Source: Candidatus Gastranaerophilales bacterium
GTDB taxonomy: Bacteria > Cyanobacteriota > Vampirovibrionia > Gastranaerophilales > Gastranaerophilaceae
NCBI GenBank assembly: GCA_944324405.1
Contig: CALUWF010000002.1
Location: 33,660 to 97,659 of the forward strand
DNA: 64,000 nt
Direction: 5' to 3'
Both the position numbers and the translations under genes were made by a program. Within the stretch, counting starts at the first letter, position 1, and each line of letters begins with the position of its first letter. The notes beneath the pieces were generated by a model, which saw nothing but the letters and a program-made list of their open reading frames with translations, did not search any database and was not told where the DNA came from. Positions 34,273 through 43,782 of this stretch are shown here, in pieces.

Positions 34273-35640
34273 TCAATTATTCAAACTGTGCAGCGGGGCC
34301 GGAATTTTGCCGCCTCTGTTTACAAAACCGGAGGAATCAAGTTTGCTTACGGGCATAATCGGAGCTTCTCCCAAAAGCCCGCCGAATTTTACCCACTCAC
34401 CCTCTTTTTTATTCGGCACCGGAATGACACGCACGGCCGTTGTTTTTTTGTTTATCATACCGATTGCCATTTCATCCGCTATCATGCCCGCTATTGTTTC
34501 TACGGGAGTATCACCCGGTATTGCTATCATATCAAGTCCGACAGAGCAGACAGAGGTCATTGCTTCAAGTTTATCTATTGTTAAAACGCCTTGCCGTGCG
34601 GCTTCTATCATGCCGGCATCTTCAGACACGGGAATAAAAGCGCCGGATAGCCCGCCAACATAGGATGAAGCCATAATGCCGCCTTTTTTAACCGCATCAT
34701 TTAACATTGCAAGAGCAGCTGTTGTACCATGTGCGCCTGCCTGTTCAAGACCCATTGCCTGGAAAATTCCCGCGACACTGTCGCCTTTTGCGGGTGTGGG
34801 CGCCAATGACAAATCAATTACGCCAAAGGGGATATTAAGTCTTTGCGCAAGTTCTCTGCCGATTAACTCTCCGGTTGTTGTTATTTTAAATGCCGTTTTT
34901 TTGATTAAATTTGCAACATCACCCAAGGGCGCATCTTTTGGCATATTTTCAATTGCCCATCTTACAACCCCGGGGCCGCTCACACCTATGTTAAGCGCAC
35001 ATTCCGGCTCATTCACACCACAATATGCGCCTGCCATAAAGGGGTTATCGGATACGGAATTACAAAAACATACAAATTTTGCCGCCCCAAGGCCATCCTT
35101 ATCTGCGGTTAATCGCGCCGTTTCTTTGATTATATTCGCAACTTTAAGTACACCTTTCATGTTAATTCCGGCTTTTGAAGTTGCAAGATTAACGCTTGAA
35201 CACAGTTTTGAAGTTTCACAAAGCGCTTGAGGAATTGTCTCAAGAAATATTTCATCCCCTTTTGTGCAACCCTTTTCAACAAGCGCTGAAAAACCGCCTA
35301 TAAAATCAACGCCGACTTCATTTGCGGCTTTATCCAAAATATGCGCAAGGTAAACATAATCGGGATTTTTTGCACTTTCTCCTATGAGCGAGATTGGTGT
35401 TATTGCAATTCTTTTATTTATAATCGGAATTGAAAACTCGTTTTCAAGGTCATCCGCATATTTTTTTAAATTTTTTGCGTACTTTGTGATTTTATCGTAT
35501 ATTTTACTGCCGGTTGTTTTAATGTCCTCGCTTATGCAGTCGCGAAGCGAAAGAGCAAGAGTTGTCGTTCTTATATCGAGATGATGTACTTTAATCATCT
35601 CGATTGTTTCAATAATATCTTTTTCATTAAAATCAGCCAT
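34273..35640 (-). CDS. PFL family protein (UPF0210, DUF711)
   Basis: 455-residue cytoplasmic protein with a glycyl-radical-enzyme-like fold but unknown activity. Characteristic stretches are [15 protein letters not shown] at the start, [56 protein letters not shown] and [18 protein letters not shown]. It is encoded directly after an ACT-domain gene (11-bp gap), the same pair seen in many bacteria, where the ACT protein is thought to be a regulatory partner. Confidence 0.9.
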   Translation of the reverse strand: MADFNEKDIIETIEMIKVHHLDIRTTTLALSLRDCISEDIKTTGSKIYDKITKYAKNLKKYADDLENEFSIPIINKRIAITPISLIGESAKNPDYVYLAHILDKAANEVGVDFIGGFSALVEKGCTKGDEIFLETIPQALCETSKLCSSVNLATSKAGINMKGVLKVANIIKETARLTADKDGLGAAKFVCFCNSVSDNPFMAGAYCGVNEPECALNIGVSGPGVVRWAIENMPKDAPLGDVANLIKKTAFKITTTGELIGRELAQRLNIPFGVIDLSLAPTPAKGDSVAGIFQAMGLEQAGAHGTTAALAMLNDAVKKGGIMASSYVGGLSGAFIPVSEDAGMIEAARQGVLTIDKLEAMTSVCSVGLDMIAIPGDTPVETIAGMIADEMAIGMINKKTTAVRVIPVPNKKEGEWVKFGGLLGEAPIMPVSKLDSSGFVNRGGKIPAPLHSLNN

Positions 35641-35651
35641 TTTATACCTTT

Positions 35652-35930
35652 TTAAATTGTATGCATTTTGTCAAAAATTTCTTTTCTTTGTACCCAAACT
35701 TCCATACCGAGATTTTCGCCCGATTTAATAAGTTCGTCTTTTATTGTTTTAAAAGAATTTTGGGTTTTTGAAATATCGCATAACATCATCATAACAAAAT
35801 GATCCTGCATAATTGTCTGTTTTATATCTTCAATATTTACTCCAAGCTGCGCCAGAGTATGTGAAATTCCCGCAACAATTCCCACTTTATCAAGCCCTGA
35901 AATTGTAATTAAAATTTTGTCTTTGTTCAT
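35652..35930 (-). CDS. ACT domain protein (UPF0237)
   Basis: 92-residue stand-alone ACT domain. [30 protein letters not shown] is the ligand-binding first half and ends in the helix-strand [18 protein letters not shown]. Related proteins bind amino acids or formyl-tetrahydrofolate-linked ligands. It overlaps the preceding small gene by 4 bp and precedes the UPF0210 gene. Confidence 0.9.
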   Translation of the reverse strand: MNKDKILITISGLDKVGIVAGISHTLAQLGVNIEDIKQTIMQDHFVMMMLCDISKTQNSFKTIKDELIKSGENLGMEVWVQRKEIFDKMHTI

Positions 35931-36112
35931 TTTACATCTTCCTTAATTACAATTAAATTATTCATAATTTTCATTGCAACCGTAGGCAAAACAACATGCT
36001 CTAAGCCATCTGCTATGCTTATTACGCTTCTTGCTTTAAGCACTGTTTCTTCCCCTTTGTATAAAAAGGAATAATCGGTATCTCTGTCCGAACGAATGGT
36101 AATTTTGTCCAT
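35927..36112 (-). CDS. Small unknown protein in the deoC-ACT operon
   Basis: 61-residue ORF beginning MDKITIRSDRDTDYSFLYKGEE. It is charged, without a membrane helix or signal peptide, and no family is recognised. An AAAGG-like site precedes the ATG and its end overlaps the ACT gene by 4 bp (ATGA), which supports translation. It could be a small regulator or partner of the ACT/UPF0210 pair. Confidence 0.6.
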   Translation of the reverse strand: MDKITIRSDRDTDYSFLYKGEETVLKARSVISIADGLEHVVLPTVAMKIMNNLIVIKEDVK

Positions 36113-36142
36113 TTTTAGCCTTTCTTTACTTAATTACAAACT

Positions 36143-36799
36143 TTACCTTTGAGGGTTTACTATTGCAACTCCGCTCGATGTTCCGAGGCGTGTTGCACCC
36201 GCTTCTATAAGCTCTTTTGCTTGAAATCTTGTGGTAATTCCGCCGCTTGCCTTCACACCCATTCCGCGTTTTTCAACAGTTTGCGCCATTAATCTTACAA
36301 AATCAGGCCTGGCCCCCAAACCGTTTTTAACAAAACCGGTAGATGTTTTAACAAAATCCGCTCCGCCGCTTATACAGGCAAGACAAGCTTTTTTAATTTC
36401 GTCATTTGTAAGTAAATCTGTTTCAAGAATTACTTTTAAATTGTTATTCTGGCAAATATTTTTTGTTGCTCTTATGTCATCGGTTACTTTTTTATAATTT
36501 CCCTCCTTAAGCGCACCTAAATTTATCACGGTATCAATTTCATCCGCACCGTCAGAGAGTGCCTGATGAGCCTGCACTAGGGTAGTATCTATTGCATTTG
36601 CGCCGAGGGGGAAATTTACAACCGTCACTATTTTTACATCCGTTCCGCCTGCGACGTTTTTTGCATGGCGCACATATACAGGATTTACACATACGCCGAA
36701 AAAGCCATATTTAATTGCATCTTCGACAAGTTTTGTTATATTTTCAACCGTTGCTGTAGGTTTTAGGAGGGTGTGTTCTATATATTTTGCCAATTCCAT
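36143..36799 (-). CDS. deoC: Deoxyribose-phosphate aldolase
   Basis: Cleaves 2-deoxyribose 5-phosphate to acetaldehyde and glyceraldehyde 3-phosphate in nucleoside catabolism. IEHTLLKP, CVNPVYV, VVNFPLGA and EIDTVINLGAL are family hallmarks. The Schiff-base Lys lies in DFVKTSTGF and the helper Lys in GVKASGGI. 218 residues, normal. It lacks a ribosome binding site but has an extended -10 ending 7 nt before the ATG, inside the intergenic gap and the 3' end of the dehydrogenase gene. Confidence 0.94.
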   Translation of the reverse strand: MELAKYIEHTLLKPTATVENITKLVEDAIKYGFFGVCVNPVYVRHAKNVAGGTDVKIVTVVNFPLGANAIDTTLVQAHQALSDGADEIDTVINLGALKEGNYKKVTDDIRATKNICQNNNLKVILETDLLTNDEIKKACLACISGGADFVKTSTGFVKNGLGARPDFVRLMAQTVEKRGMGVKASGGITTRFQAKELIEAGATRLGTSSGVAIVNPQR

Positions 36800-36806
36800 A
36801 AATGAA

Positions 36807-36815
36807 ATTATAGCA
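36807..36815 (-). promoter_or_regulatory. Predicted leaderless deoC promoter
   Basis: TGC-TATAAT on the minus strand, seven bases before the ATG at 36799. No good -35 is present, which suits an extended -10 promoter. Confidence 0.45.
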
Positions 36816-37818
36816 AAATAAGGTTTTTTGCGCCAGTCTTGGCATCAAAATTTAAACAGCTCATAAAATTTTCTTTTGTCATATTTAAAATTCTCTCCGT
36901 TGCCTCTTTTGTGTTGTAGGCCATATGCGGTGTTATAGTTACATTTGGAAGTTTTAAAAGCTTTTGGTTTAAGTAGTATTTTTTCAAACAATTTTCTTTT
37001 ATGTTATCAAGAGCCGGGCAACTTTTATTGTCCGAACATAATATTTCTTCACATTCTATTACATCAAGTGCAGCATAAGATACCTTGCCGTCTAAAAGCG
37101 CATCGTAAAGCGCCAGGGTTTCAATTATTTCTCCTCGCGCAACATTTACAATTATCACCCCGTCTTTCATTTTTTCAATTGCTTCTTTGTTTATGAGATG
37201 ATAAGTTTCTTTTGTCAAAGCTGAATTTATAGATATAATGTCGGAGTTACTTAAAAGCTCATCAAGCGGACAAAAGTTATAATCTCCGCTTTTTTCTACG
37301 TCATATGCAAGAGTTTTCATACTAAAACCACGCGCAATATCAAGAACTTTTTTGCCTATAAAACCTGCTCCTATTACACCCAAGGTTTTATTATAAAGTT
37401 CTATGCCCGTGTATTTTTCGCTTTGCATTTCATCAACTTCAAGTGCACGGACTCCTTTTGAGATGTTTCTTATTGTATGAAGTAATATGCCAAAAGTATA
37501 CTCAGCAACCGTATAATCGCCATAATGCGGAGTATTAAAAACAAAAATACCGCGCTCTTTGCAATAAGCAAGGTCAATATGGCTAAAACCCACGCTTCTT
37601 GTGAGGATAAATTTTAATTTTTTGAATTTATCAAGCACAAAAGAGCTCAGGTTTGATGACACAAAAACACATAAAATCTGCGCATTTTGCACTTCTTCCT
37701 CAATTTTTGTATTTTCATTTAAGGGAGAAGTAAAAAAAATTCTATCCAAATTCATTGGCAGAGTATTTTCGAAAAAAGTTTTCTCAAATGGTTGAATATC
37801 AAAAAATACCGCTTTCAT
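36808..37818 (-). CDS. D-isomer-specific 2-hydroxyacid dehydrogenase
   Basis: NAD-dependent dehydrogenase, possibly D-lactate dehydrogenase. The substrate domain has ILTRSVGFSHIDLAYCKERGI, and the Rossmann fold has LGVIGAGFIGKKV. Catalytic residues are the Arg in VNVARGEIIET, the Glu in the ALDVIECEE region and the His in TITPHMAYNT. 336 residues, normal. It lies between the symporter and deoC genes. Which 2-oxoacid it reduces cannot be read from the sequence. Confidence 0.88.
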   Translation of the reverse strand: MKAVFFDIQPFEKTFFENTLPMNLDRIFFTSPLNENTKIEEEVQNAQILCVFVSSNLSSFVLDKFKKLKFILTRSVGFSHIDLAYCKERGIFVFNTPHYGDYTVAEYTFGILLHTIRNISKGVRALEVDEMQSEKYTGIELYNKTLGVIGAGFIGKKVLDIARGFSMKTLAYDVEKSGDYNFCPLDELLSNSDIISINSALTKETYHLINKEAIEKMKDGVIIVNVARGEIIETLALYDALLDGKVSYAALDVIECEEILCSDNKSCPALDNIKENCLKKYYLNQKLLKLPNVTITPHMAYNTKEATERILNMTKENFMSCLNFDAKTGAKNLILL

Positions 37819-37845
37819 AAAAGCAGTTTATTTCATTTTTTTAAA

Positions 37846-39165
37846 TTAAAAATTCCCCGGAGGTACAGTCTTTTCGGCTAAAACATTTTTCTTTTGCACA
37901 AGCGATTTTTTACGCTTTTTACCATCAAGCGACTCAATAAATTTATTCATTTTGCCATAATCAAATTCATCTTCCCACCTTGCAACAACAGTGGTAGCAA
38001 CACAATTGCCAACAAGATTTACGGTTGTCCTGCCCATATCTAAAATTTGATCTATCCCCAAAAGTATTGCAACCCCCTCAACCGGAAGCCCGAATGTGTG
38101 CAAGGTGCCTGTCAAAACAACAAGAGATACCCTGGGAACCCCTGCTACTCCCTTTGAGGTAAGCATAAGCGTAAGCATTATAAGTAACTGCTGCTCAAAA
38201 CTCAAATCAATGCCCACAACTTGAGCACAAAAAAGAGTGGTAAGGGTTAAATAAAGTGTTGAGCCGTCAAGGTTAAAAGTGTAACCCGTTGGCATAACAA
38301 AACTGACTATATTTTTAGGTACACCAAATCTCTCCATTGCTTCCATAGCCTTTGGCAATGCCGCTTCGGAACTGGCAGTCGAAAAAGCAAGAAGCGAAGG
38401 CTCTTTTATTGCCCTTAAAAGCCCGCGGAAAGGGATTTTTATAATTTTGCAGACAATTATTAAAATCAATACAACAAAAATTATAAGCGAAAGATAAGTA
38501 ACACCGATTAACTTTGCATAGCTTGTAAGTATACCTATGCCGTTTTGCCCTATTGTTGCGGATATCGCGCCAAAAACACCCATCGGGGCAAAATACATAA
38601 CGTATTCCGTAAATTTAAACATGATATCACAAGTGCTTTGCATAAAATCAAGTACAGGACGAGCCTTTTGGCCCACTGCACAAATTGCAAGCGAGAAAAA
38701 TATTGCAAAAACAACAATTTGCAGGAGGCTGCCTTCAGCAAGTGCCTTAAAAATACTTGAAGGCACAAGGTCAAGAAGCATATGTGAAAAAGAATGGTCA
38801 ACTTTTATCTGCTCCATATTGTTAACCGCACTCATTGAAATAGTGCTTAAATCAATATTAAAGCCTTCCCCGGGCTTCAGGACATTTGCCATAACAAGCC
38901 CGATTATAAGAGCTAAAGTTGTGGCAATTTCAAAATAAACAATTGTTTTTAAGCCTATTTTGCCAAGATTTTTAACATCCCCGTGTCCTGCTATGCCGAC
39001 CACAAGAGTTGCAAAAATCAAAGGGGCAATTATCATTTTAACCATTTTTAAAAATACGTCGGCAAGAGGCTGCATTTTAGCCGCCCAGCCCGGTGCCGCC
39101 CAACCAAAAAGTATGCCTGCAACAAGGGCTGCAAATATAAAAGTTGTTAGCCTTGAATTTTTCAA
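37846..39165 (-). CDS. Dicarboxylate/amino acid:cation symporter (DAACS)
   Basis: Inner-membrane glutamate/aspartate or C4-dicarboxylate carrier with about eight membrane helices and two re-entrant loops. Conserved parts are the serine-rich loop LLAFSTASSEAALPKAM, the helix-7 motif SFVMPTGYTFNLDGSTLY and the late GIDQILDMGRTTVNLVGNCVA. 439 residues, normal. The start is TTG at 39165 with CGGAG about 7 nt upstream. A palindrome at 39198-39211 may control it. Confidence 0.9.
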   Translation of the reverse strand: MKNSRLTTFIFAALVAGILFGWAAPGWAAKMQPLADVFLKMVKMIIAPLIFATLVVGIAGHGDVKNLGKIGLKTIVYFEIATTLALIIGLVMANVLKPGEGFNIDLSTISMSAVNNMEQIKVDHSFSHMLLDLVPSSIFKALAEGSLLQIVVFAIFFSLAICAVGQKARPVLDFMQSTCDIMFKFTEYVMYFAPMGVFGAISATIGQNGIGILTSYAKLIGVTYLSLIIFVVLILIIVCKIIKIPFRGLLRAIKEPSLLAFSTASSEAALPKAMEAMERFGVPKNIVSFVMPTGYTFNLDGSTLYLTLTTLFCAQVVGIDLSFEQQLLIMLTLMLTSKGVAGVPRVSLVVLTGTLHTFGLPVEGVAILLGIDQILDMGRTTVNLVGNCVATTVVARWEDEFDYGKMNKFIESLDGKKRKKSLVQKKNVLAEKTVPPGNF

Positions 39166-39197
39166 ACTGCTCTCCGACGTTAATAAAAAATTGCCTG

Positions 39198-39211
39198 ATT
39201 ACAATTGTAAT
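39198..39211. promoter_or_regulatory. 14-bp palindrome upstream of symporter
   Basis: ATTACAATTGTAAT, perfect dyad, 33 bp before the TTG start at 39165. Possible operator. Confidence 0.35.
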
Positions 39212-39236
39212 ACAAAAATTTTAAAAATTAAGCTCT

Positions 39237-39827
39237 TTATATATTCTTTACCTTGTCCAAAAGCTCGTTATACACATCAATTGTTGTTTTGCAAATTTTA
39301 AGTTCACGATTTACAAGGCTCTTTATGGTTTCGCAAAAACAACGAAAAAGCGCAAGGTTAACCCCGTCTTCGCCTTCGTTTTTATTTAGAATTTCCCGTA
39401 TTTCATCCCTGTATTTTTTATCCCTTGTATTGGGCTCTATTTTATCCGCAAGAAAAATTATTTTCTCAAAAAGACTCATGCCTGTTGCGCCTATTGTGTG
39501 TTTGCGAATGGCGCCAAGTATCTCATTATCGTTAATTCCGTATATTTTTTTAGCAAAATATGCACCCACCGGGGCATGGAAAGTTTTATAGTTTTGTAAT
39601 TCTCCCTCATCAACATCTTTCAGTTCTTCTTTTATTATTTTTAACAGCTCTTGTGTTTCCAAACATTTTGCACAGTCATGCAAAAGCCCGGTCAGATAAG
39701 CTTTGTCTTCATCAAGCCCGTATTTTTTTGCAAGCTCCCTTGCGCATTGTGCCGTTCCGAGCGTATGGAGGAAACGCTCCTCACTTAGGCAGTCTTTGAG
39801 TTTGTTTTTTATAAAGTCCGTGTTCAT
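39237..39827 (-). CDS. yqeK: HD-domain hydrolase, YqeK type (Ap4A hydrolase)
   Basis: Predicted diadenosine tetraphosphate hydrolase (symmetrical). The HD motif is GLLHDCAKCL, an upstream RFLHTLGTAQCA supplies a His, and AIRKHTIGATGMS and IFLADKIEPNTRD supply further metal ligands. 196 residues, normal. It is encoded directly after nadD with a 47-bp overlap, the usual nadD-yqeK pairing. Confidence 0.92.
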   Translation of the reverse strand: MNTDFIKNKLKDCLSEERFLHTLGTAQCARELAKKYGLDEDKAYLTGLLHDCAKCLETQELLKIIKEELKDVDEGELQNYKTFHAPVGAYFAKKIYGINDNEILGAIRKHTIGATGMSLFEKIIFLADKIEPNTRDKKYRDEIREILNKNEGEDGVNLALFRCFCETIKSLVNRELKICKTTIDVYNELLDKVKNI

Positions 39828-40377
39828 AAATATATTCCTCTACTTCTTTTGGTACAAAACCTTTAATGCTTTTATCTTCTTCAACATTCTTTCTTATTAA
39901 ATTTGACGAAATGTCCATAAAATCAATATGCGCGATTTCAAAATTCCAGCCTGAATCCCTTAAATGTTCGAAATCTTTTGCGCTTATGTTTCCATAGTGC
40001 CTCGGAACTATTATAAAATTAAGATTTTCTTTTAAAATCTGCGGATTTTTCCAACTTTGGATTTTTAAAAAAGAGTCATACCCCATAATGAAATTAATTT
40101 TTTGCGTCTTATCTCTTTTTTTAAGCTCTAAAACGGTATTATAGCTATAACTTGGAACAGGAAGAAAAAATTCGATATCTGATACATTTTTTCCTCCCGC
40201 CGCAATTTGCAGCATTTTTAACCTGTCGTAAGGAGTAGTGTCCGGTATTTTATGCGGCGGAGCGTACGCAGGCACAAAAATTACCTCTTTAAATTGAAAC
40301 TGCTCTTTTATTTTTTTTGCAATTTCAATATGTGCGTTGTGCACAGGGTTAAATGTTCCGAAAAAATAACATTTCAT
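39781..40377 (-). CDS. nadD: Nicotinate-nucleotide adenylyltransferase
   Basis: Makes deamido-NAD from nicotinate mononucleotide and ATP. FFGTFNPVHNAHIEIA holds the nucleotide-binding (T/H)-x-x-H signature and DISSNLIRKN the ISSTxIR-like motif. FIMGYDSFLKIQSW is also typical. The ATG at 40377 is chosen because the family begins here; upstream in-frame codons lie in the promoter region. It has a very short leader (a TATAAT at 40388-40393) and is divergent from rqcH, 33 bp away. Confidence 0.92.
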   Translation of the reverse strand: MKCYFFGTFNPVHNAHIEIAKKIKEQFQFKEVIFVPAYAPPHKIPDTTPYDRLKMLQIAAGGKNVSDIEFFLPVPSYSYNTVLELKKRDKTQKINFIMGYDSFLKIQSWKNPQILKENLNFIIVPRHYGNISAKDFEHLRDSGWNFEIAHIDFMDISSNLIRKNVEEDKSIKGFVPKEVEEYIYEHGLYKKQTQRLPK

Positions 40378-40410
40378 AATCTTTTTAATTATATTACAAT
40401 AAATTTTGTT

Positions 40411-41982
40411 ATGCATAGTTTTGATTCACTCAGTTTAAAATATTTTTTAAAAATCAATTACAACTTTTTAAAAAATGCGTCCGTTCAAAAGGTTCAGCAG
40501 CCTTCTCGCCGCGAGATTATTTTAAATTTACGCTCAAATGGCGAAAGCCGCAGGCTTTATATTAATATAAACCCCAAATATGCACATATTTGCTTTTTAG
40601 ACAAAGAAACTTTTCAGATGCGCAATCTTAAGGTGCCAAAAAGTCCGCCGATGTTTTGCATGCAATTAAGAAAATATATTGAAGGCGCAAGAATTAAAGA
40701 AATTACAATCCCCGATTACGAGCGCATATTAGAGCTGCATTTTGAAGTTTATGACGAGATAGGGCAGCTTGTAAATTTATGCCTAGCGTTTGAAATTATG
40801 GGTAAGCATTCAAATGTAATTTTGTATGATTTTCGCTCAAAAAACATTTTGGGCACAGCGCATAATATTTCTCCGGAAAAAAGCTCCGTAAGAGAAGTTT
40901 GGGGCGGAATACCCTATATTTATCCGCCCGAACAAATAAAAACGGATATCCTGAAAACAAGTTACGGCGCATTCTGCGCAATATCACATGATGCAAAAAC
41001 TCTCTGCAATCACTACTATATGCTCTCAATACCTCTTGTAAAAATAATTGCGGACAAAAGCAAAAACGACCAAGAACTTTTTTCAAACCTTCAGAATACA
41101 GTTTGTTTAAATGACCCGTCCCCGCTTTTTAGCCTTTGGGGCGGCAAGGATTTTAACTCGGCGCTTGATAATTATTTTGCATGGCATATGTTCAAAGATA
41201 TTTTAGATGAGCAAAAGCTCTACTTAAAAAAAATACTGAACAATGAAACAAAAAAACTTTCAAATATTTTACAAAACCCCCCGGATTTTAAAAAAGCGCA
41301 GGAATATAAACAAAAAGGTGATTTAATTTTACAATATATTTACCTTATAAAAGAAGGCGATACGGAGCTTTTAATGCCCGATGGGGCCAAAATTGAACTT
41401 GATTGTTCAAAAAACGCCTCTCAAAATGCCCAAAATTATTACAAACTCTATTCAAAAGCAAAAGGCGCCTATGAATACCATAAACAAAAATTCGACGATG
41501 CGCTTTATAAAAAAACTTATTATGAAGAAATTTTATTCAGCATTGAAAACGCTCAAAGCTTTATTGAGCTTGATGAAATTAAATCAGAGCTTGAGGAGTG
41601 TTCTCTTATAAAAGAAAAAACACCCCGCGAAGAGAAAAAAATACAACTTCAAAAATTTGAATTTATGGACTACGAGATACTTTTGGGCAAAAATAACAAA
41701 CAAAACGATTATCTTGTATCAAAAGCTTCACATCCGGATGACATATGGCTCCATGCCTACAATTGCCCGTCATCTCATGTTTTAATCAAGGCAAAAAACC
41801 CAAAAACACCTGTTCCGGCCAAAGTTTTAGAATACGCGGCAGAGCTTGTTAAGAAAAATTCGCCCATGAAAAACTCGGGCAAAGCATCTGTTATTTATAC
41901 CGAAAGAAAAAACCTGAAAAAGCCGCCGGGCGGGGTTTTAGGATATGTGATTTATAAAAACGAAAAAGAAATTGTAGTGTAG
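40411..41982 (+). CDS. rqcH: Ribosome quality control protein RqcH (NFACT family)
   Basis: Binds stalled 50S-peptidyl-tRNA complexes and adds alanine tails. The NFACT-N domain opens with LKYFLKINYNFLKNASVQKV, then QPSRREIILNLRSNG. A long helical coiled-coil middle (about 250-400) is followed by the NFACT-R domain with HPDDIWLHAYNCPSSHVLIK and KASVIYTERKNLKKPPGG. The start at 40411 matches the family beginning; the frame is open upstream, over nadD. 523 residues. There is no ribosome binding site, and TACAAT at 40395-40400 gives a leader of a few nt. Confidence 0.88.
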   Translation: MHSFDSLSLKYFLKINYNFLKNASVQKVQQPSRREIILNLRSNGESRRLYININPKYAHICFLDKETFQMRNLKVPKSPPMFCMQLRKYIEGARIKEITIPDYERILELHFEVYDEIGQLVNLCLAFEIMGKHSNVILYDFRSKNILGTAHNISPEKSSVREVWGGIPYIYPPEQIKTDILKTSYGAFCAISHDAKTLCNHYYMLSIPLVKIIADKSKNDQELFSNLQNTVCLNDPSPLFSLWGGKDFNSALDNYFAWHMFKDILDEQKLYLKKILNNETKKLSNILQNPPDFKKAQEYKQKGDLILQYIYLIKEGDTELLMPDGAKIELDCSKNASQNAQNYYKLYSKAKGAYEYHKQKFDDALYKKTYYEEILFSIENAQSFIELDEIKSELEECSLIKEKTPREEKKIQLQKFEFMDYEILLGKNNKQNDYLVSKASHPDDIWLHAYNCPSSHVLIKAKNPKTPVPAKVLEYAAELVKKNSPMKNSGKASVIYTERKNLKKPPGGVLGYVIYKNEKEIVV

Positions 41983-42040
41983 CGGCAAAAAATAATTGTC
42001 AGGCGTTTTTTACCAATGCAGAGAAATGGAATTTACGTAA

Positions 42041-43711
42041 ATGAGAATATCGCCGATAAAAAGTTTTGGCCCTCATATTTCAAACAGGGCGCAAAATAAA
42101 CAAAACAAGCATAAATCCGTTGATAGTCATAAAAATTTTTATCACAATTTTACAACACTTAATTTTCTTGGCGGATACAGCTTAGACCTTGCCCAAACAA
42201 TGCGCAATTTTGACACGTATGAGCAGCAAGGCAAAAAAGTTTATCCGCCGGATATTCGCAGCTTGATTAAAGCCGAACTTGATAAAGGAAATCCCGAAAA
42301 TAAAACACTGATTGATATACACAAACAAAAATACGCAGAATTAAAGAACTGTTACGATTTAAAAGAGGCAAAAGAAAAATTTCCCGAATTCCAAAATGTA
42401 ATAAGCGATAAAGATATCACATACAAAGAAGGGACATTTATTGACGATGTAAAATCAGGCAAATCTTCGCATTTTAACAAAGAAGAGGATTTAGCCTTGC
42501 AGCTTTTAAAGCTTTACTGGGGCGAAGGCTTTTCAATTGACGGTCTTGGAAAATATATAGGCGCTTGCAGGCCGGATATACTCTATAAGTTTAATATCCC
42601 GACAGTATCTCCAAAATACGGGGTTGTACTTAAATATTCCGATAAAGACTATAACAAAAACTTTAGCGCTTACATGTCACAAAAACGCCTTGAGGTTTTA
42701 GACAGAAAAAGCCAGAAAGAAAGCGGCGAGCCTGTTTATATACCGCGCACGGAACTTAGCGAGTCACATAAAAAACACATAAGCGAAGGGCTAATCAGAT
42801 ATTATAGTGAACATCCGCACAAGCTCGGCGAGATGTCGCAAAGGCAAAAAGAGTATTTTGAAAACAATCCGTATCAAAAACTCAGAATAAAAAAAGCAAT
42901 GCTTTTTGCCTGGAATAATACACAAGAAGGAAGAAGCATAAAAAAATATCTTTCAAAATTCTTTAAAAAAGCAGGGGTAAGTTTTAGCGAATTTGAGCAA
43001 AATAACTATGAAGCACAAACCCCTGAACAGAAAAAAACATTTAAAGAATTTTGGGATAAAAACAAATGGGCAATACCGCAATTTTCACAAGCGGTAACAA
43101 AAGGCTGGCAAAAAGTAAAAGACGAAGAAAATGACAAACAAACGCAAGAAACAAAAGAGGTCGTAAAGCCGGAACAAAAACAACAAGAAGAACTGCCGGA
43201 TTATATTTTCAGAATGCTGCCGGAAAAACTTATAAACAAAACAATTGAAGCCGCAAAACTTGACACTGACTTATATTACAACCTTTCAACCCCTTATGCC
43301 GACTTTAGAAAAGATGATGCCTTTGATACCAATTCAAATTCCATAAGTTTCAGCGATTTTTGCTGTACAATGTTTCCCCAAGAATACCAAATGACCCTCT
43401 GGAGCGTTATGTACAGCATAAGAAACGACATAAATCACAAAAGGCTGCCAATTAAAGTATTAAATGACAAAGTATTTTTAAGCGAACTTACAATGCACGA
43501 TGAAGCACTAAGGACAACTTCATATGAAGGCGACATATTCCAATCGCAACAGGTTGAATATTTTTTAAGAAGGGTCGCAAGAATGTCTTATGAAGCAAAC
43601 CATCCCGAAATGCTAAGATACCTGGAAAAAAAGCTGGACACCGCGTATGAGCTTTCCAATAAAACCCAAGATCGTACGGAGCTAAAAAAATTCATGGGCA
43701 TAAAAAGCTAG
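42041..43711 (+). CDS. Hypothetical protein with F-x-G start and NUMOD3-like segment
   Basis: 556 residues. A basic, Asn/Lys/His-rich N-terminus ends in LNFLGGYS (F42-G44) and is followed by DLAQTMRNFDTYEQQGKKVYPPDI. The middle (about 140-200) includes the helical LALQLLKLYWGEGFSIDGLGKY, which could be a helix-turn-helix. At about 240-290, ELSESHKKHISEGLIRYYSE and a related unit resemble NUMOD3 DNA-binding modules of homing nucleases. There is no nuclease catalytic motif. The C-terminal 150 residues are helical. ATG at 42041, weak ribosome site. Function unknown; DNA binding is inference. Confidence 0.5.
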   Translation: MRISPIKSFGPHISNRAQNKQNKHKSVDSHKNFYHNFTTLNFLGGYSLDLAQTMRNFDTYEQQGKKVYPPDIRSLIKAELDKGNPENKTLIDIHKQKYAELKNCYDLKEAKEKFPEFQNVISDKDITYKEGTFIDDVKSGKSSHFNKEEDLALQLLKLYWGEGFSIDGLGKYIGACRPDILYKFNIPTVSPKYGVVLKYSDKDYNKNFSAYMSQKRLEVLDRKSQKESGEPVYIPRTELSESHKKHISEGLIRYYSEHPHKLGEMSQRQKEYFENNPYQKLRIKKAMLFAWNNTQEGRSIKKYLSKFFKKAGVSFSEFEQNNYEAQTPEQKKTFKEFWDKNKWAIPQFSQAVTKGWQKVKDEENDKQTQETKEVVKPEQKQQEELPDYIFRMLPEKLINKTIEAAKLDTDLYYNLSTPYADFRKDDAFDTNSNSISFSDFCCTMFPQEYQMTLWSVMYSIRNDINHKRLPIKVLNDKVFLSELTMHDEALRTTSYEGDIFQSQQVEYFLRRVARMSYEANHPEMLRYLEKKLDTAYELSNKTQDRTELKKFMGIKS

Positions 43712-43782
43712 ATAATTTTCTTTATTTTTCGCTTTTTTGTACTAAAATATTCTTGTTAAAAAGATAAAAACGAGGATTAAAA

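Noticed and set aside
40252..40410. Longer N-terminus for RqcH
   Set aside because: The extra 53 codons lie over nadD and do not match the NFACT-N start.
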